A stretch of 64,000 nt of DNA from DATJFQ01 sp035492775 (lineage in GTDB: Bacteria > Acidobacteriota > Vicinamibacteria > Vicinamibacterales > 2-12-FULL-66-21). The stretch's first letter is position 1. Each line of letters begins with the position of its first letter. A program made the position numbers and the translations under genes. The stretch lies in assembly GCA_035492775.1 (NCBI GenBank), contig DATJIW010000016.1, positions 16,846 through 80,845 on the forward strand, given 5' to 3'. Under the pieces are notes generated by a model. The model searched no databases. It had not been told where the DNA came from and worked only from the letters and a program-made list of their open reading frames with translations. Positions 35,382-43,554 of the stretch are shown piece by piece.

Positions 35382-35971
35382 AACACACGCCGATCGCGGA
35401 CCGCGGGCTGTCGCTCATCGAACTGATGTTTGCAATGGCGATCGCTGCGACTCTCGCGGCCGTCGCCATACCAGTCTCGACGACCACGCTGGACGACTTT
35501 CGAGCGCGCTCGGCCGCCCGTCACGTCGCGCAGCGCATCGCACGCCTGCGCGCGGAAGCGGTGAAACGATCGTCGTTCGTCGGGCTTCGGTTCGTCGCGA
35601 GCGGCAGCGACTATTCCTACGCGACGTATGCGGACGGCAACCACAACGGCATCCGGAGTGCGGACGTGGCATCCGGCGCGGATCCCCGGTTGAACAGTCC
35701 CGAACTGCTCGCGTGGAATTTTCCCGGAATCCGTTTCGGCATCGCCCCGGGCATTCCCGACGCGGACAACCAGCCTGTTTCATCTCAGGACGGCGTCCGA
35801 ATCGGCAGTGCCCGAATCCTGTCGATGAATCCGGACGGCTCCGCGACGCCAGGCACCGTCTACATCGTCTCTCTGAAAGGTGCGCAATATGCGGTCCGCG
35901 TGCTTGGCGCGACGGGCCGGACGAGGGTGCTGAAGTTCGATCGGATATCGAATCGATGGGTGGAGCAATGA
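35378..35971 (+). CDS. GspH/FimT-type minor pseudopilin
   Basis: 197 residues from GTG 35378. The prepilin peptidase site and hydrophobic helix are GLSLIELMFAMAIAATLAAV, with Gly before the cut and Glu at +5. GspH-like body: ARHVAQRIARLRAEAVKRSS, then a beta-domain with YATYADGNHNGIR, ILSMNPDGSATPGTVYI, TGRTRVLKFD. Such proteins cap type IV pili or type II secretion pseudopili, and FimT has been reported to bind DNA in some species. Coupled to ComEA upstream and PilZ downstream by four-base overlaps. Confidence 0.87.
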   Translation: MKHTPIADRGLSLIELMFAMAIAATLAAVAIPVSTTTLDDFRARSAARHVAQRIARLRAEAVKRSSFVGLRFVASGSDYSYATYADGNHNGIRSADVASGADPRLNSPELLAWNFPGIRFGIAPGIPDADNQPVSSQDGVRIGSARILSMNPDGSATPGTVYIVSLKGAQYAVRVLGATGRTRVLKFDRISNRWVEQ

Positions 35972-36390
35972 ACGAACGGCGAAAACACTGCCGGGTCTCC
36001 GGTGCGATGGTGAGCGACACGCTCGTCCGCATCCGGCCGGGACACGAAGGCGCCCTGCTGAACTTCAGTCCCGCCGGCGCGCTCGTGGAGGTCCGCCGCG
36101 CGATGCCGCCCGGGACGCGAGTCGATTTGCAGCTGTGCGGACACGATGTGCGCCAAACCTTCCGCGCCCTCGTGCTCCGATGCAGTGTTCGAGCAATCGC
36201 GGCACTTGAAGGCGTGACCTATCAGGCGGCTTTCCAGTTCGAGGAGCCGCTCGACATGGAGCGGGAATCCGCTGCCCGCGACGGGTATTCCGTGCACACG
36301 ACGGTTCACCTCCAGGACGCCGATCACGGGTCCGAACTACCCGTCTCTCGGGATGCGAATCGAAGTTCAAAGCAGGAATCCAGCAAATGA
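35968..36390 (+). CDS. PilZ domain c-di-GMP-binding protein
   Basis: 140 residues. The two c-di-GMP motifs are intact: RxxxR at Arg5-Arg9 (RRKHCR) and NFSPAG (D/NxSxxG) about residue 37. The beta-barrel continues with ALVEVRRAMPPGTRVDLQL and ALVLRCSV. The C-terminal 40 residues are polar and disordered-looking. Expected to couple c-di-GMP levels to the pseudopilin or to the regulator beside it. Overlaps both neighbours by four bases. Confidence 0.85.
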   Translation: MNERRKHCRVSGAMVSDTLVRIRPGHEGALLNFSPAGALVEVRRAMPPGTRVDLQLCGHDVRQTFRALVLRCSVRAIAALEGVTYQAAFQFEEPLDMERESAARDGYSVHTTVHLQDADHGSELPVSRDANRSSKQESSK

Positions 36391-37892
36391 CTGGCAAAAC
36401 CGTGTCTCGCCCGGTGGCACTTTCCTTGACTTCTGTGGTCGCCACACGCAGCAGAGGAGGACTGATGCGGGGATGGCGTCGCGCGACGGAGCGGCGCCGG
36501 ACGGTCGGCACGCTGCTCGAGGCAGTGGTGACGACCTTGCCGGCGATGAGGGCTGTGGGACAGATACGCGGACGGTTCGAGTCGGAGCTGAAGTCGTTGC
36601 TCGACGCGCGCCGGATCGAACTCCGCGACGGTCCTGTCACGACGGCTCCTATCGATGCGTCGATGTCGGTGGACGTATCGGCGGGGCCGCTGCCGCTCGG
36701 CGCCATCGACGTGACGTTCGACTCCGGCGCGACACCGCTCGATTCCTGGGACCGGCAGCTTCTCGACAGCGCGCGCAACGTCGCCGCGCTGGTCCTGTTG
36801 CTCGAGCGGGCCTACCGCGCGGGTGCGCTTGCCGCGACTCGCGGGCGCTTCGATGGCGCGGCACCCATCATCGGGTCGAGCGCGGCCATTCGAGCCGTTC
36901 GCGAACGAATCGATCGCGTTGCCGCCACGAGCTTCACCGTCCTCATCGAAGGGGAGAGCGGCAGCGGCAAAGAGCTGGTCGCTCGCCAGATTCACGATCT
37001 GAGTCCCCGCCGGAACGGGCCGTTCGTCGCAGTAAATTGTGCCGCGATCGTGGAAACGCTGCTCGAAGCGGAGTTGTTCGGCATCGAGGAGCGCATTGCG
37101 ACCGGCGTCCGCGGCCGGCGCGGAAAGTTCGAACACGCGCATGAGGGCACACTTTTTCTGGACGAGGTCGCCGATCTTTCGCCCGCGGCGCAGGCAAAGC
37201 TCCTGCGCGCGATCCAGGAGATGTCCATCGAGCGCGTCGGCGGCGCGGGAACGCGGCCGGTGGACGTGCGCATCATCGCCGCGACGAATCAGCGCCTGTC
37301 GGATCTCGTCGAGCGCGGGCGGTTCCGACGCGATTTGTTCTACCGCCTGCACGGCGTGGAGATCTCCGTTCCGCCCCTCAGGGATCGTCCGGAAGACATC
37401 CTGGAGCTGACCGAATATTTTCTGGAGCGGCACCGGTCGTTTCGCCGGCTGCGCCTCTCGCAGGCGGCTGCCGATGCGCTCGTCGCGTATGCGTGGCCGG
37501 GCAACGTTCGCGAACTGCAGCGCGTCATCGAACGTGCCGTCGCGCTCGCCGACTCGGATCATCTGCAGCTCGATGATCTGCCTCCCGGGCTCGTGGATGA
37601 ATACGCCGAGAACCTCATGCCGTCATTTCACCGGCGGCACACGCTGCGGCAGTGGGCGGCGCGGTACGTGCGGCTCGTGGTCAATCGATGCGGCAACAAC
37701 AAACGCCGCGCGTGCCGCGAGCTGCAGATTTCCTATCACACGCTGAACGCTTACCTCCGGCGTCCGCTGGAGGAAGCCGGTTCGCCACCGGCGATTACGT
37801 CTGGTGCGGGCGGGGCGGACTCTCCGCAGGGGCGCGCGCCAGACGCATCGATCCTCGCGAGGGGATCGCCACCTGGAGGAGTGTCATGTTGA
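36387..37892 (+). CDS. Sigma-54 activator-like AAA+ regulator lacking the GAFTGA motif
   Basis: 501 residues: GAF-like sensor domain about 40-145, AAA+ domain about 160-390 and a Fis-type helix-turn-helix about 425-465 (GNNKRRACRELQISYHTLNAYL). ATPase parts are intact: Walker A GESGSGKE, Walker B GTLFLDEVADL, sensor I and Arg finger RFRRDLFYRL. The loop that contacts sigma-54, normally GAFTGA after ELFG, reads IEERIATGVRGRRGKFE (RIATGV at residues 236-241, codons 37092-37109). It may not act on sigma-54 conventionally, or may use a divergent contact. The C-terminal tail (470-501) is Gly/Pro-rich. Overlaps the peptide gene by 7 bases. Confidence 0.88.
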   Translation: MTGKTVSRPVALSLTSVVATRSRGGLMRGWRRATERRRTVGTLLEAVVTTLPAMRAVGQIRGRFESELKSLLDARRIELRDGPVTTAPIDASMSVDVSAGPLPLGAIDVTFDSGATPLDSWDRQLLDSARNVAALVLLLERAYRAGALAATRGRFDGAAPIIGSSAAIRAVRERIDRVAATSFTVLIEGESGSGKELVARQIHDLSPRRNGPFVAVNCAAIVETLLEAELFGIEERIATGVRGRRGKFEHAHEGTLFLDEVADLSPAAQAKLLRAIQEMSIERVGGAGTRPVDVRIIAATNQRLSDLVERGRFRRDLFYRLHGVEISVPPLRDRPEDILELTEYFLERHRSFRRLRLSQAAADALVAYAWPGNVRELQRVIERAVALADSDHLQLDDLPPGLVDEYAENLMPSFHRRHTLRQWAARYVRLVVNRCGNNKRRACRELQISYHTLNAYLRRPLEEAGSPPAITSGAGGADSPQGRAPDASILARGSPPGGVSC

Positions 37893-38092
37893 AGAAGGCG
37901 GTGTTCGTTCTTGTCGTGATGGCGGGACTGGTGAGCGCGCCGCGCCCTGCGCTCGCGCAGACCTGCTCGCGCGACCTGCTCGACTGCTACGCGCGGGCGG
38001 CGAAGGTCGACAACTTCTGGTACCGCTGGGCCGACGGCCTCGATTGCGAGCTGCAGTACGCCGGCTGCGTTCGTCGCGTCCTCGTCGGCTGA
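37886..38092 (+). CDS. Small secreted peptide with twin CX6C motif
   Basis: 68 residues. The N-terminus is a strong Sec signal (MLKKAVFVLVVMAGLVS) ending in ALA-Q; the mature part is about 44 residues. Four cysteines, Cys27-Cys34 and Cys54-Cys61, are spaced CX6C-X19-CX6C, suggesting a two-helix hairpin pinned by two disulfides, with aromatic NFWYRW between. A good ribosome site (TGGAGGAG, about 37874-37881) precedes it, inside the regulator's 3' end. Family not recognised. Position between a regulator and lipoprotein/ABC genes suggests a secreted effector, bacteriocin-like or signalling molecule. Confidence 0.72.
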   Translation: MLKKAVFVLVVMAGLVSAPRPALAQTCSRDLLDCYARAAKVDNFWYRWADGLDCELQYAGCVRRVLVG

Positions 38093-38146
38093 AAACCTGT
38101 CGGGCGCACGGCGGCGATCAGCGCCGTGCGCTCTCCGGGAGGATCG

Positions 38147-39079
38147 ATGCGTGTAATCCTCGTGACACTCTTCGCACTCGGCCTGGTCGCCTGCCGGCAC
38201 CCCCGGACGCCGGTTGCGCCGGTCCGCCTGTTCGGTCCGGTCATCGGCAACGAAATCATTGCCGGCCGGGCAGACGATGGAGGTCGAAATCCGGTGGTGT
38301 TGCTCGTGGCGGAACGGTCGCTGGTGTCGATCGACGTGCAGCATCGGACGTCGACCCGAACCGACCTTGCGCTTGCGGACGCGTCGAGCTGCTGGGGGCT
38401 CGCGCGGTTGTCCGACGGCAGCCTCTGGACGATCCGCGACTGGAAAATGCTTCGTCAGATCTCGGCGAGCGGGGACACCGTACGTGAGTTCGCACTTGAC
38501 GGTGCGCATGCCGCGCTGTTCAGCGCGGGGGATCGGCTCTTGTTTCAGCGCGCGGAATTCGTCGCGCCCGAACAGGCGCTCACGTCGGGGAAGCCTGGTG
38601 ATTCCAGGCGCGAGCCATGGAGTACGCTGCAGACGCGACCGTATAAGCTTGCTCGGACGTCGGTGGCCGCGCTGAATCTGGTGACGTGCGGTCCGACACG
38701 AGCGGAAGAGCGCGCGTGCTGGTTTCCGGACGATCCTGGCGTCGCGCTGATCGACGTCGGCGGCCGAACGCGGCGGATGGAACTGTCCGGAATTCCACAC
38801 GTCGCGCCGGAAGTGCTGCTCACGAGTGACAACCCCGCCCGGCCCGTCCGGGACGCCTTCGTCGATCGCACCGGAAGCCTGTGGATCGTCAGCGCCGGCA
38901 CGCCGATTGACGACGGGCCGCATCCGCCCGGAGGATGGTTGCTGGCGCATTTCGCGCCCGCCGGAACGCCACTGGAGCGGTTCGATCTCACCGAACCGGC
39001 CCGGCTCATTCTCGATGCGGATTCCGCACGCGTCGTGCTCCTGCTCGGAAGCGGGTATGTCGCGGAGGTGCGGCTGTGA
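38147..39079 (+). CDS. Lipoprotein with beta-propeller-like sequence
   Basis: 310 residues from ATG 38147 (GGGAGGATCG upstream). Signal and lipobox: MRVILVTLFALGLVAC, lipid-anchor Cys16. The mature sequence has repeated strand-turn units (SLVSIDVQHRTSTRT; GLARLSDGSLWTIRDWK; DAFVDRTGSLWIVSAG; LILDADSARVVLLLG) reminiscent of NHL or propeller sensors. No named domain was recognised. Overlaps the membrane-protein start (GTGA). Likely the periplasmic partner of the downstream ABC module. Confidence 0.7.
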   Translation: MRVILVTLFALGLVACRHPRTPVAPVRLFGPVIGNEIIAGRADDGGRNPVVLLVAERSLVSIDVQHRTSTRTDLALADASSCWGLARLSDGSLWTIRDWKMLRQISASGDTVREFALDGAHAALFSAGDRLLFQRAEFVAPEQALTSGKPGDSRREPWSTLQTRPYKLARTSVAALNLVTCGPTRAEERACWFPDDPGVALIDVGGRTRRMELSGIPHVAPEVLLTSDNPARPVRDAFVDRTGSLWIVSAGTPIDDGPHPPGGWLLAHFAPAGTPLERFDLTEPARLILDADSARVVLLLGSGYVAEVRL

Positions 39080-39765
39080 CGCGGCTGCTGCGGTTCTTCG
39101 TCATCTCGAAAGTGCACCCGCCGCACATCCTGATCCTCGCCGCGGCCTGTTTCGGCATCGGCTTGTGGACGATCGAATACGACGCCGGCGAGCTGGATTC
39201 CGCCCTCGGGCTCGTGCTCGTTGCACAGATGTTCCTGGCGTCCACCGGGTTCACCTCGCGCGCCTTCGCCGGCCACTTCGATCCGGTCCTCGTGGCAGGC
39301 TCGGCGCGGACCGATGTCGCTGCAGCGCACTGGCTCGCGTCCATTGCACCAGGCGTGATGGCATGGCTCGCCCTTTCGTTGACCGGGCTGCTCGTGCACA
39401 GTTCCGCCGCCGTGTCGGCACTCGCCGGACGACGACTGGTGGCGCTGTTGATCGTCTCGAACATCGCATGGGTGGCAGGGTATCGGCTGTCGCGGGGCGC
39501 CGCCGGCGTCCTGTGGTTGACTGTTCTCGTTGGAATCCTTCTGCAGCACAACCTGCGGGCGCTCTCCGCGTCGATCGATCAGGGCGCACACACCTGGCTG
39601 CTCGACGTCCCCGTGGTGTTCGTCTGTCCGTTTCTCCTGATCGGCGATCGCCCATACGTGCCGCCGGTCGTCCTCGCGATCGCGGCTGCCCTCGCGTTTA
39701 CAGCTGTCGGCCTGGTCGCACTCGCGACGAGGCGATTGGACGTCCTGCTGATGGAGCGCGGGTGA
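39076..39765 (+). CDS. Polytopic membrane protein, probable ABC permease partner
   Basis: 229 residues from GTG 39076. About six hydrophobic segments (around 18-35, 45-60, 83-105, 118-135, 142-160, 200-222). No family signature recognised; the size, topology and coupling (GTGA) to an ATP-binding gene fit an ABC-2-like permease subunit. The lysine/arginine-rich N-terminus before the first helix sets an N-in orientation. Confidence 0.6.
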   Translation: MTRLLRFFVISKVHPPHILILAAACFGIGLWTIEYDAGELDSALGLVLVAQMFLASTGFTSRAFAGHFDPVLVAGSARTDVAAAHWLASIAPGVMAWLALSLTGLLVHSSAAVSALAGRRLVALLIVSNIAWVAGYRLSRGAAGVLWLTVLVGILLQHNLRALSASIDQGAHTWLLDVPVVFVCPFLLIGDRPYVPPVVLAIAAALAFTAVGLVALATRRLDVLLMERG

Positions 39766-40415
39766 GCAACGTGCTGGAGCTGGCGGCCGTCTCGAAAGCG
39801 TTCGGAAGGCACCGCGTCCTCAAGCAGGCGTGGCTGCACGTGCGACGCGGAGAGATCGTCGGCCTCGTCGGCGCCAACGGCGCCGGCAAGACGACCCTGC
39901 TGCGGATTGCGGCAGGCCTCATGTGTGCGGACCAGGGAACAGTACGGTGGGACTGCTGGCCGCCGCGCATACGGCATTTCGGTGGAGAGTCGACGTTGCC
40001 AACGCACGTAGCGGCGCACCGGTGGGCAGGCTTCTTTGACGTGCGCTCGGACGAAAGGCGGCACATTGGCGCGTTGTCACGCGGCACCCGTCAGCACCTC
40101 GGTCTGACGATCGCGCTGCACGGTCCGGCGCCGGACCTCCTCTTGCTCGATGAACCCTGGGACGGCCTGGATCCTCCAGCCGCCCTGCGTCTGACAGCCG
40201 GCATTCGGGACTGGGGTGCTGCCGGCACGGCAATCGTCATCTCGTCGCACCGCCTTCACGATCTGGACGACGTCACGACGAGGTTCGTGCTGCTGGAGGA
40301 GGGCCGGTGCCGGAACGTGCCGGAGCAGGACCGCGTGGCTGTCGAGCGGATCGCCGAGCTCGTCGCGCGAGGGAGCAGGGCCGCCGACCCGCCGCGCCTC
40401 ACGCGCTCGCCATGA
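39762..40415 (+). CDS. ABC transporter ATP-binding protein
   Basis: 217 residues from GTG 39762. Walker A GANGAGKTT, signature LSRGTRQHLG (LSGGQ variant), Walker B DLLLLDEPWDGLD and the H-loop SSHRLHD are present; the Q-loop region is short (RHFGGESTLPTH). Resembles ATPases of ABC-2 exporters (CcmA/NatA type). Last gene of the run, immediately convergent with the Ig-like protein (stop sites one base apart). With the two upstream genes it forms a likely three-component export or sensing unit. Confidence 0.85.
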   Translation: MSNVLELAAVSKAFGRHRVLKQAWLHVRRGEIVGLVGANGAGKTTLLRIAAGLMCADQGTVRWDCWPPRIRHFGGESTLPTHVAAHRWAGFFDVRSDERRHIGALSRGTRQHLGLTIALHGPAPDLLLLDEPWDGLDPPAALRLTAGIRDWGAAGTAIVISSHRLHDLDDVTTRFVLLEEGRCRNVPEQDRVAVERIAELVARGSRAADPPRLTRSP

Positions 40416-43250
40416 TTATTTCTGAACGATCTTCAAGGCAACGCTGACGCTGTTCTTCGTGCTCGCGTCCGTCACGGTGATGTTCAGCGTTGTCGATCCG
40501 CCGCCCTTCGGCGTGCCGGTGATCGCGCCGTTCGCCGTGTTGAACGTCAAGCCCTGCGGAAGGTTGCCGTTGAGCGACCAGCTCGGGATGCCCAGGACAT
40601 TCGACGCGGCGAACGCATAGGCGAACGGGACATTCTTCACGGGCGACAGAGCGGATGGCGGCGAGACGATCTTCACGGCCGCCGAAACTGGAATCACATA
40701 GCTCACGCTCGCGCGCATCGTCGTATCGGCGGCATCGGCGACCACGACAGTGAACGCGTACGTGCCTCCCGACGTGGGCGTGCCGCTGAGCGATCCGGTG
40801 GCGGACAGCGACAGGCCTGGCGGCAGCGAGCCGCTGGCGAGAGACCAGACATACGAACCGCTGCCGCCGCTGGCCGCGAGCGTCACGGAATAAGGAAGCG
40901 TCTCGCGTCCGCCCGGCACGGTTGCGGTCGCAACCTGGAGCGGCGGTCCAGAGACGGCGATCGTGAAAGTGCGGACGGCTGTGTTCGTTGCACCACTCGC
41001 ATCCGCGACGGTGATGTCAAAGCCGTAATTGCCAACCGCCATTGGTGTGCCCGAGATGACGCCAAGCTGGCCGTTGAGCGTCAAGCCTGGCGGCAGGGCA
41101 CCGCTGGTCAGGGTCCAGAGGTAGGCACCGCTGCCTCCGGTCGCAGCGAGCGCGGCGGCGTATTGGACGCTCATCTGCGCCGCGCCGAGCGACGTGGTGG
41201 TGATGGCGACTGGCACCGGCGCCGGTGGTGGCGGCGGTGGCTGCTGCTGCGCCGACGTGCTGTCGGACGAGGTCAGCTCCAGCAGGAAGACGTCCTGCCG
41301 GAAGCTGCCGCCGGCATCGCCGCCGGGGTCGGTTCCCAGGGTTTTTTCCCAATTGGAGGTGAACAGAGCCCAGTGGCCGTCGGGTGAGATGTTCGGCCGC
41401 GGCTCGTACCAGAAATACGTTGTCGTCGCGTCGAGATCGTTGCGGACGTCGGATCGATGGTGCGCGAAGCGCCACACCGTCGCGTCGGTGCCCGCCGGCG
41501 CATCGGTCTGGATCGCCACCAGTTCATCGTCCCAGGCGCGCCAGGCGGAGGTGTTCGTGCCGTACCGGTACAGCCCGCTGACGTAGGGCACCTGCCGATC
41601 GCTGCGCGCGTTGTTCCACGATGGATGATCAGCGAGCGATGTCTCTTTGGGCGAGAGCACCGTCGCGATCAGATCGTGCGAGAGCGTCGGCGTCGAGAGG
41701 GTCCGGAACTGCCACTGCGCCGCGTCCCATGTCGTGCTCGTACAGCAGTCCTGGTTGATCGAGACGCCGTAGCCGAACGCATCATGACCGTACGGGTGTG
41801 CGTCGGCGGTAAGCGGCGTCATCGCGTTCGTCGCAGTGTCCCAGACGTACATCTGCGACGCATGCCGCGCACCCGCCATGTCCGCCGCGGTCGGGTACAG
41901 GACCACGTAGCGGCCGCTGCGGTCGATCGTGGCGTGGTGCAGCGAGAAATTCAGTGTGATGGGCGCGGGCTGACCGTTGAGTGTGGACGTCAGCGTATCC
42001 AGCACCTGATAGTTCGATGGATTGTTGACGTCGAAGATTACGACGAAGTGGTGCTTGTCCTGCGCCGTTCCTCCGAAGAAGGCAAGAATCCGTTCGTTCG
42101 GTCCCGCGCTGGAACCGAGGCCGCCGACGAACGTTCCCGTCAGTCCGGTCTGGACCGCGTCGAGGTTGAAGATCGTCGTGTACAGCCCGGTGGAGAAGTC
42201 GTACTTGTCGATCGTCCGCAGCGTCGTCCCGGCGCCGGAGTAGCTGCCGTAGACGACCGAATCGTTGACGAACGAGAACTGCGGCTCGAGATAGAACCGC
42301 AGCACGAGGCCTCCCTCGCCCGTGGACGTCGGCTGGATGCGCCTGGCAGAATGCGTCGCCGGGTCGAACGTGAACGGGATGATTGTTCCGTCAGTACTCA
42401 CCACGTAGAATTTCGTGCCCGCGGCGCTCCAGGCGAGCGAATGTGTACCAGAGGGAGTGCGGAACGATCGATTCAGATACCCGGGCCGCACGTTGCCGTC
42501 GGTGATACGGGTGATCGACGTCCCGAACGTCGGATCCTGGATCGTCGTGCCGGCTGGACCCATGGCAGGGACCGCCGGTTTCGGATAGGAGTATCGATCG
42601 ACGACGGCATAGTACGGCCCGACGGCCGCGCGGACCGCGGCTCCATCGGGATTCGGCGACGTCGCCATCGTCTGGGTTGAGGGTGGCGGCGGCGGTGGTG
42701 TGCTGGTGATGCCTGGCAGCGCCCCCGTCTGGACGGTGGCGCCCGAAAGTGAACTTCCGATCGAATAGAAGGTCGTGTCGAGCGCCAGTGGGAAGCTCGG
42801 AGCGACCGCGCTTCGGTAGACGACGCCGCCGTTGCGCCGATAGATCACAGCGCCGCTTTCGATCGCGACGGTGAAGTGATCGCCGGCGACGAACGTGCCC
42901 TCGGTCTTGTAGACGCCGAGTTCGCGAATCTCCCAGGCGCCTCCCGGCCAGAAGCTGAAAGCAAAGTTCATCGTCGTGGAGACGGTGGACGATGAGAGGT
43001 CAGTGCTGAGACCCGCGTAGAAGCGCTGGCCGAAGCCAGGCACGAAGTCGGCGTAGCCGTCCGACGTGAGCTGCTGCGTGCTGTGTGCGCCCGAATCCGG
43101 GCATCCCTCGCAGCCGCCATTCTTGATCAGGGCGCCGGAAGAGGCCGCCACGTTCAGCGGTGATTGCCATGAGGCGAGCGTCTGCGCGGCAGCCGGCTGT
43201 GCTGCCGCAATGACACACGCCGCCGCGAGAAGCGGAACGGTCGGCTTCAT
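40416..43250 (-). CDS. Secreted modular protein: lectin-like head, beta-propeller region, three Ig-like (He_PIG) repeats
   Basis: 944 residues. Signal peptide MKPTVPLLAAACVIAAAQPAAAQ; residues about 25-185 look like a concanavalin-type or LamG-type module, followed by a PPPPPP linker. About 210-660 is a propeller-like region (GPAGTTIQDPTFGTSITRITDG; NERILAFFGG), then a second poly-Pro linker. The last 270 residues are three putative-Ig (He_PIG) repeats with LPPGLTLNGQLGVISGTP, LPPGLSLSATGSLSGTP and LPQGLTFNTANGAITGTP. An extracellular adhesin or glycan-binding role is inferred. Cysteines are rare (a CEGCPDSGAHS cluster near the head). Confidence 0.8.
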   Translation of the reverse strand: MKPTVPLLAAACVIAAAQPAAAQTLASWQSPLNVAASSGALIKNGGCEGCPDSGAHSTQQLTSDGYADFVPGFGQRFYAGLSTDLSSSTVSTTMNFAFSFWPGGAWEIRELGVYKTEGTFVAGDHFTVAIESGAVIYRRNGGVVYRSAVAPSFPLALDTTFYSIGSSLSGATVQTGALPGITSTPPPPPPSTQTMATSPNPDGAAVRAAVGPYYAVVDRYSYPKPAVPAMGPAGTTIQDPTFGTSITRITDGNVRPGYLNRSFRTPSGTHSLAWSAAGTKFYVVSTDGTIIPFTFDPATHSARRIQPTSTGEGGLVLRFYLEPQFSFVNDSVVYGSYSGAGTTLRTIDKYDFSTGLYTTIFNLDAVQTGLTGTFVGGLGSSAGPNERILAFFGGTAQDKHHFVVIFDVNNPSNYQVLDTLTSTLNGQPAPITLNFSLHHATIDRSGRYVVLYPTAADMAGARHASQMYVWDTATNAMTPLTADAHPYGHDAFGYGVSINQDCCTSTTWDAAQWQFRTLSTPTLSHDLIATVLSPKETSLADHPSWNNARSDRQVPYVSGLYRYGTNTSAWRAWDDELVAIQTDAPAGTDATVWRFAHHRSDVRNDLDATTTYFWYEPRPNISPDGHWALFTSNWEKTLGTDPGGDAGGSFRQDVFLLELTSSDSTSAQQQPPPPPPAPVPVAITTTSLGAAQMSVQYAAALAATGGSGAYLWTLTSGALPPGLTLNGQLGVISGTPMAVGNYGFDITVADASGATNTAVRTFTIAVSGPPLQVATATVPGGRETLPYSVTLAASGGSGSYVWSLASGSLPPGLSLSATGSLSGTPTSGGTYAFTVVVADAADTTMRASVSYVIPVSAAVKIVSPPSALSPVKNVPFAYAFAASNVLGIPSWSLNGNLPQGLTFNTANGAITGTPKGGGSTTLNITVTDASTKNSVSVALKIVQK

Positions 43251-43554
43251 ACCAGGGTCCCTGTGTTCGATTCGATGAAATCGGCTCACGGCGCTGACGC
43301 GCCGCGCGGGGATGATGGCAACGGTGGTGCCGAGCCGGCCCTGGGGAGTCGACTGCGAAGTTATCCGCGAAACGTCGGAATTCGGGCGAAAGACGGCCGG
43401 CCAGGGAGCCGGCGCGATCACGTTTTTCGAGGGCCGGTTACGAAGCTGCCATGTCCGACGCGTCGGAATCTTGACCGTGGGAGGGGCGCATAGTACCGTA
43501 ACTTGGTTGCGCGCCGGCCGGCGCGCCTCGCCAACGACGGCACCTCGCGTCCGC
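43251..43554. other. Divergent intergenic region between the Ig-repeat gene and gcvT
   Basis: 304 bp holding the promoters of the two divergent genes. No sequence matching a glycine riboswitch (the usual regulator of gcv operons) could be recognised, and no clear -35/-10 pair stands out. Several GC-rich inverted repeats (for example GCGCCGGCC-type runs near 43504-43525) are present but not diagnostic. Confidence 0.35.

Noticed and set aside
43251..43554. Glycine riboswitch before gcvT
   Set aside because: I looked for the conserved glycine-riboswitch core and found no match; a covariance-model search could overturn this.
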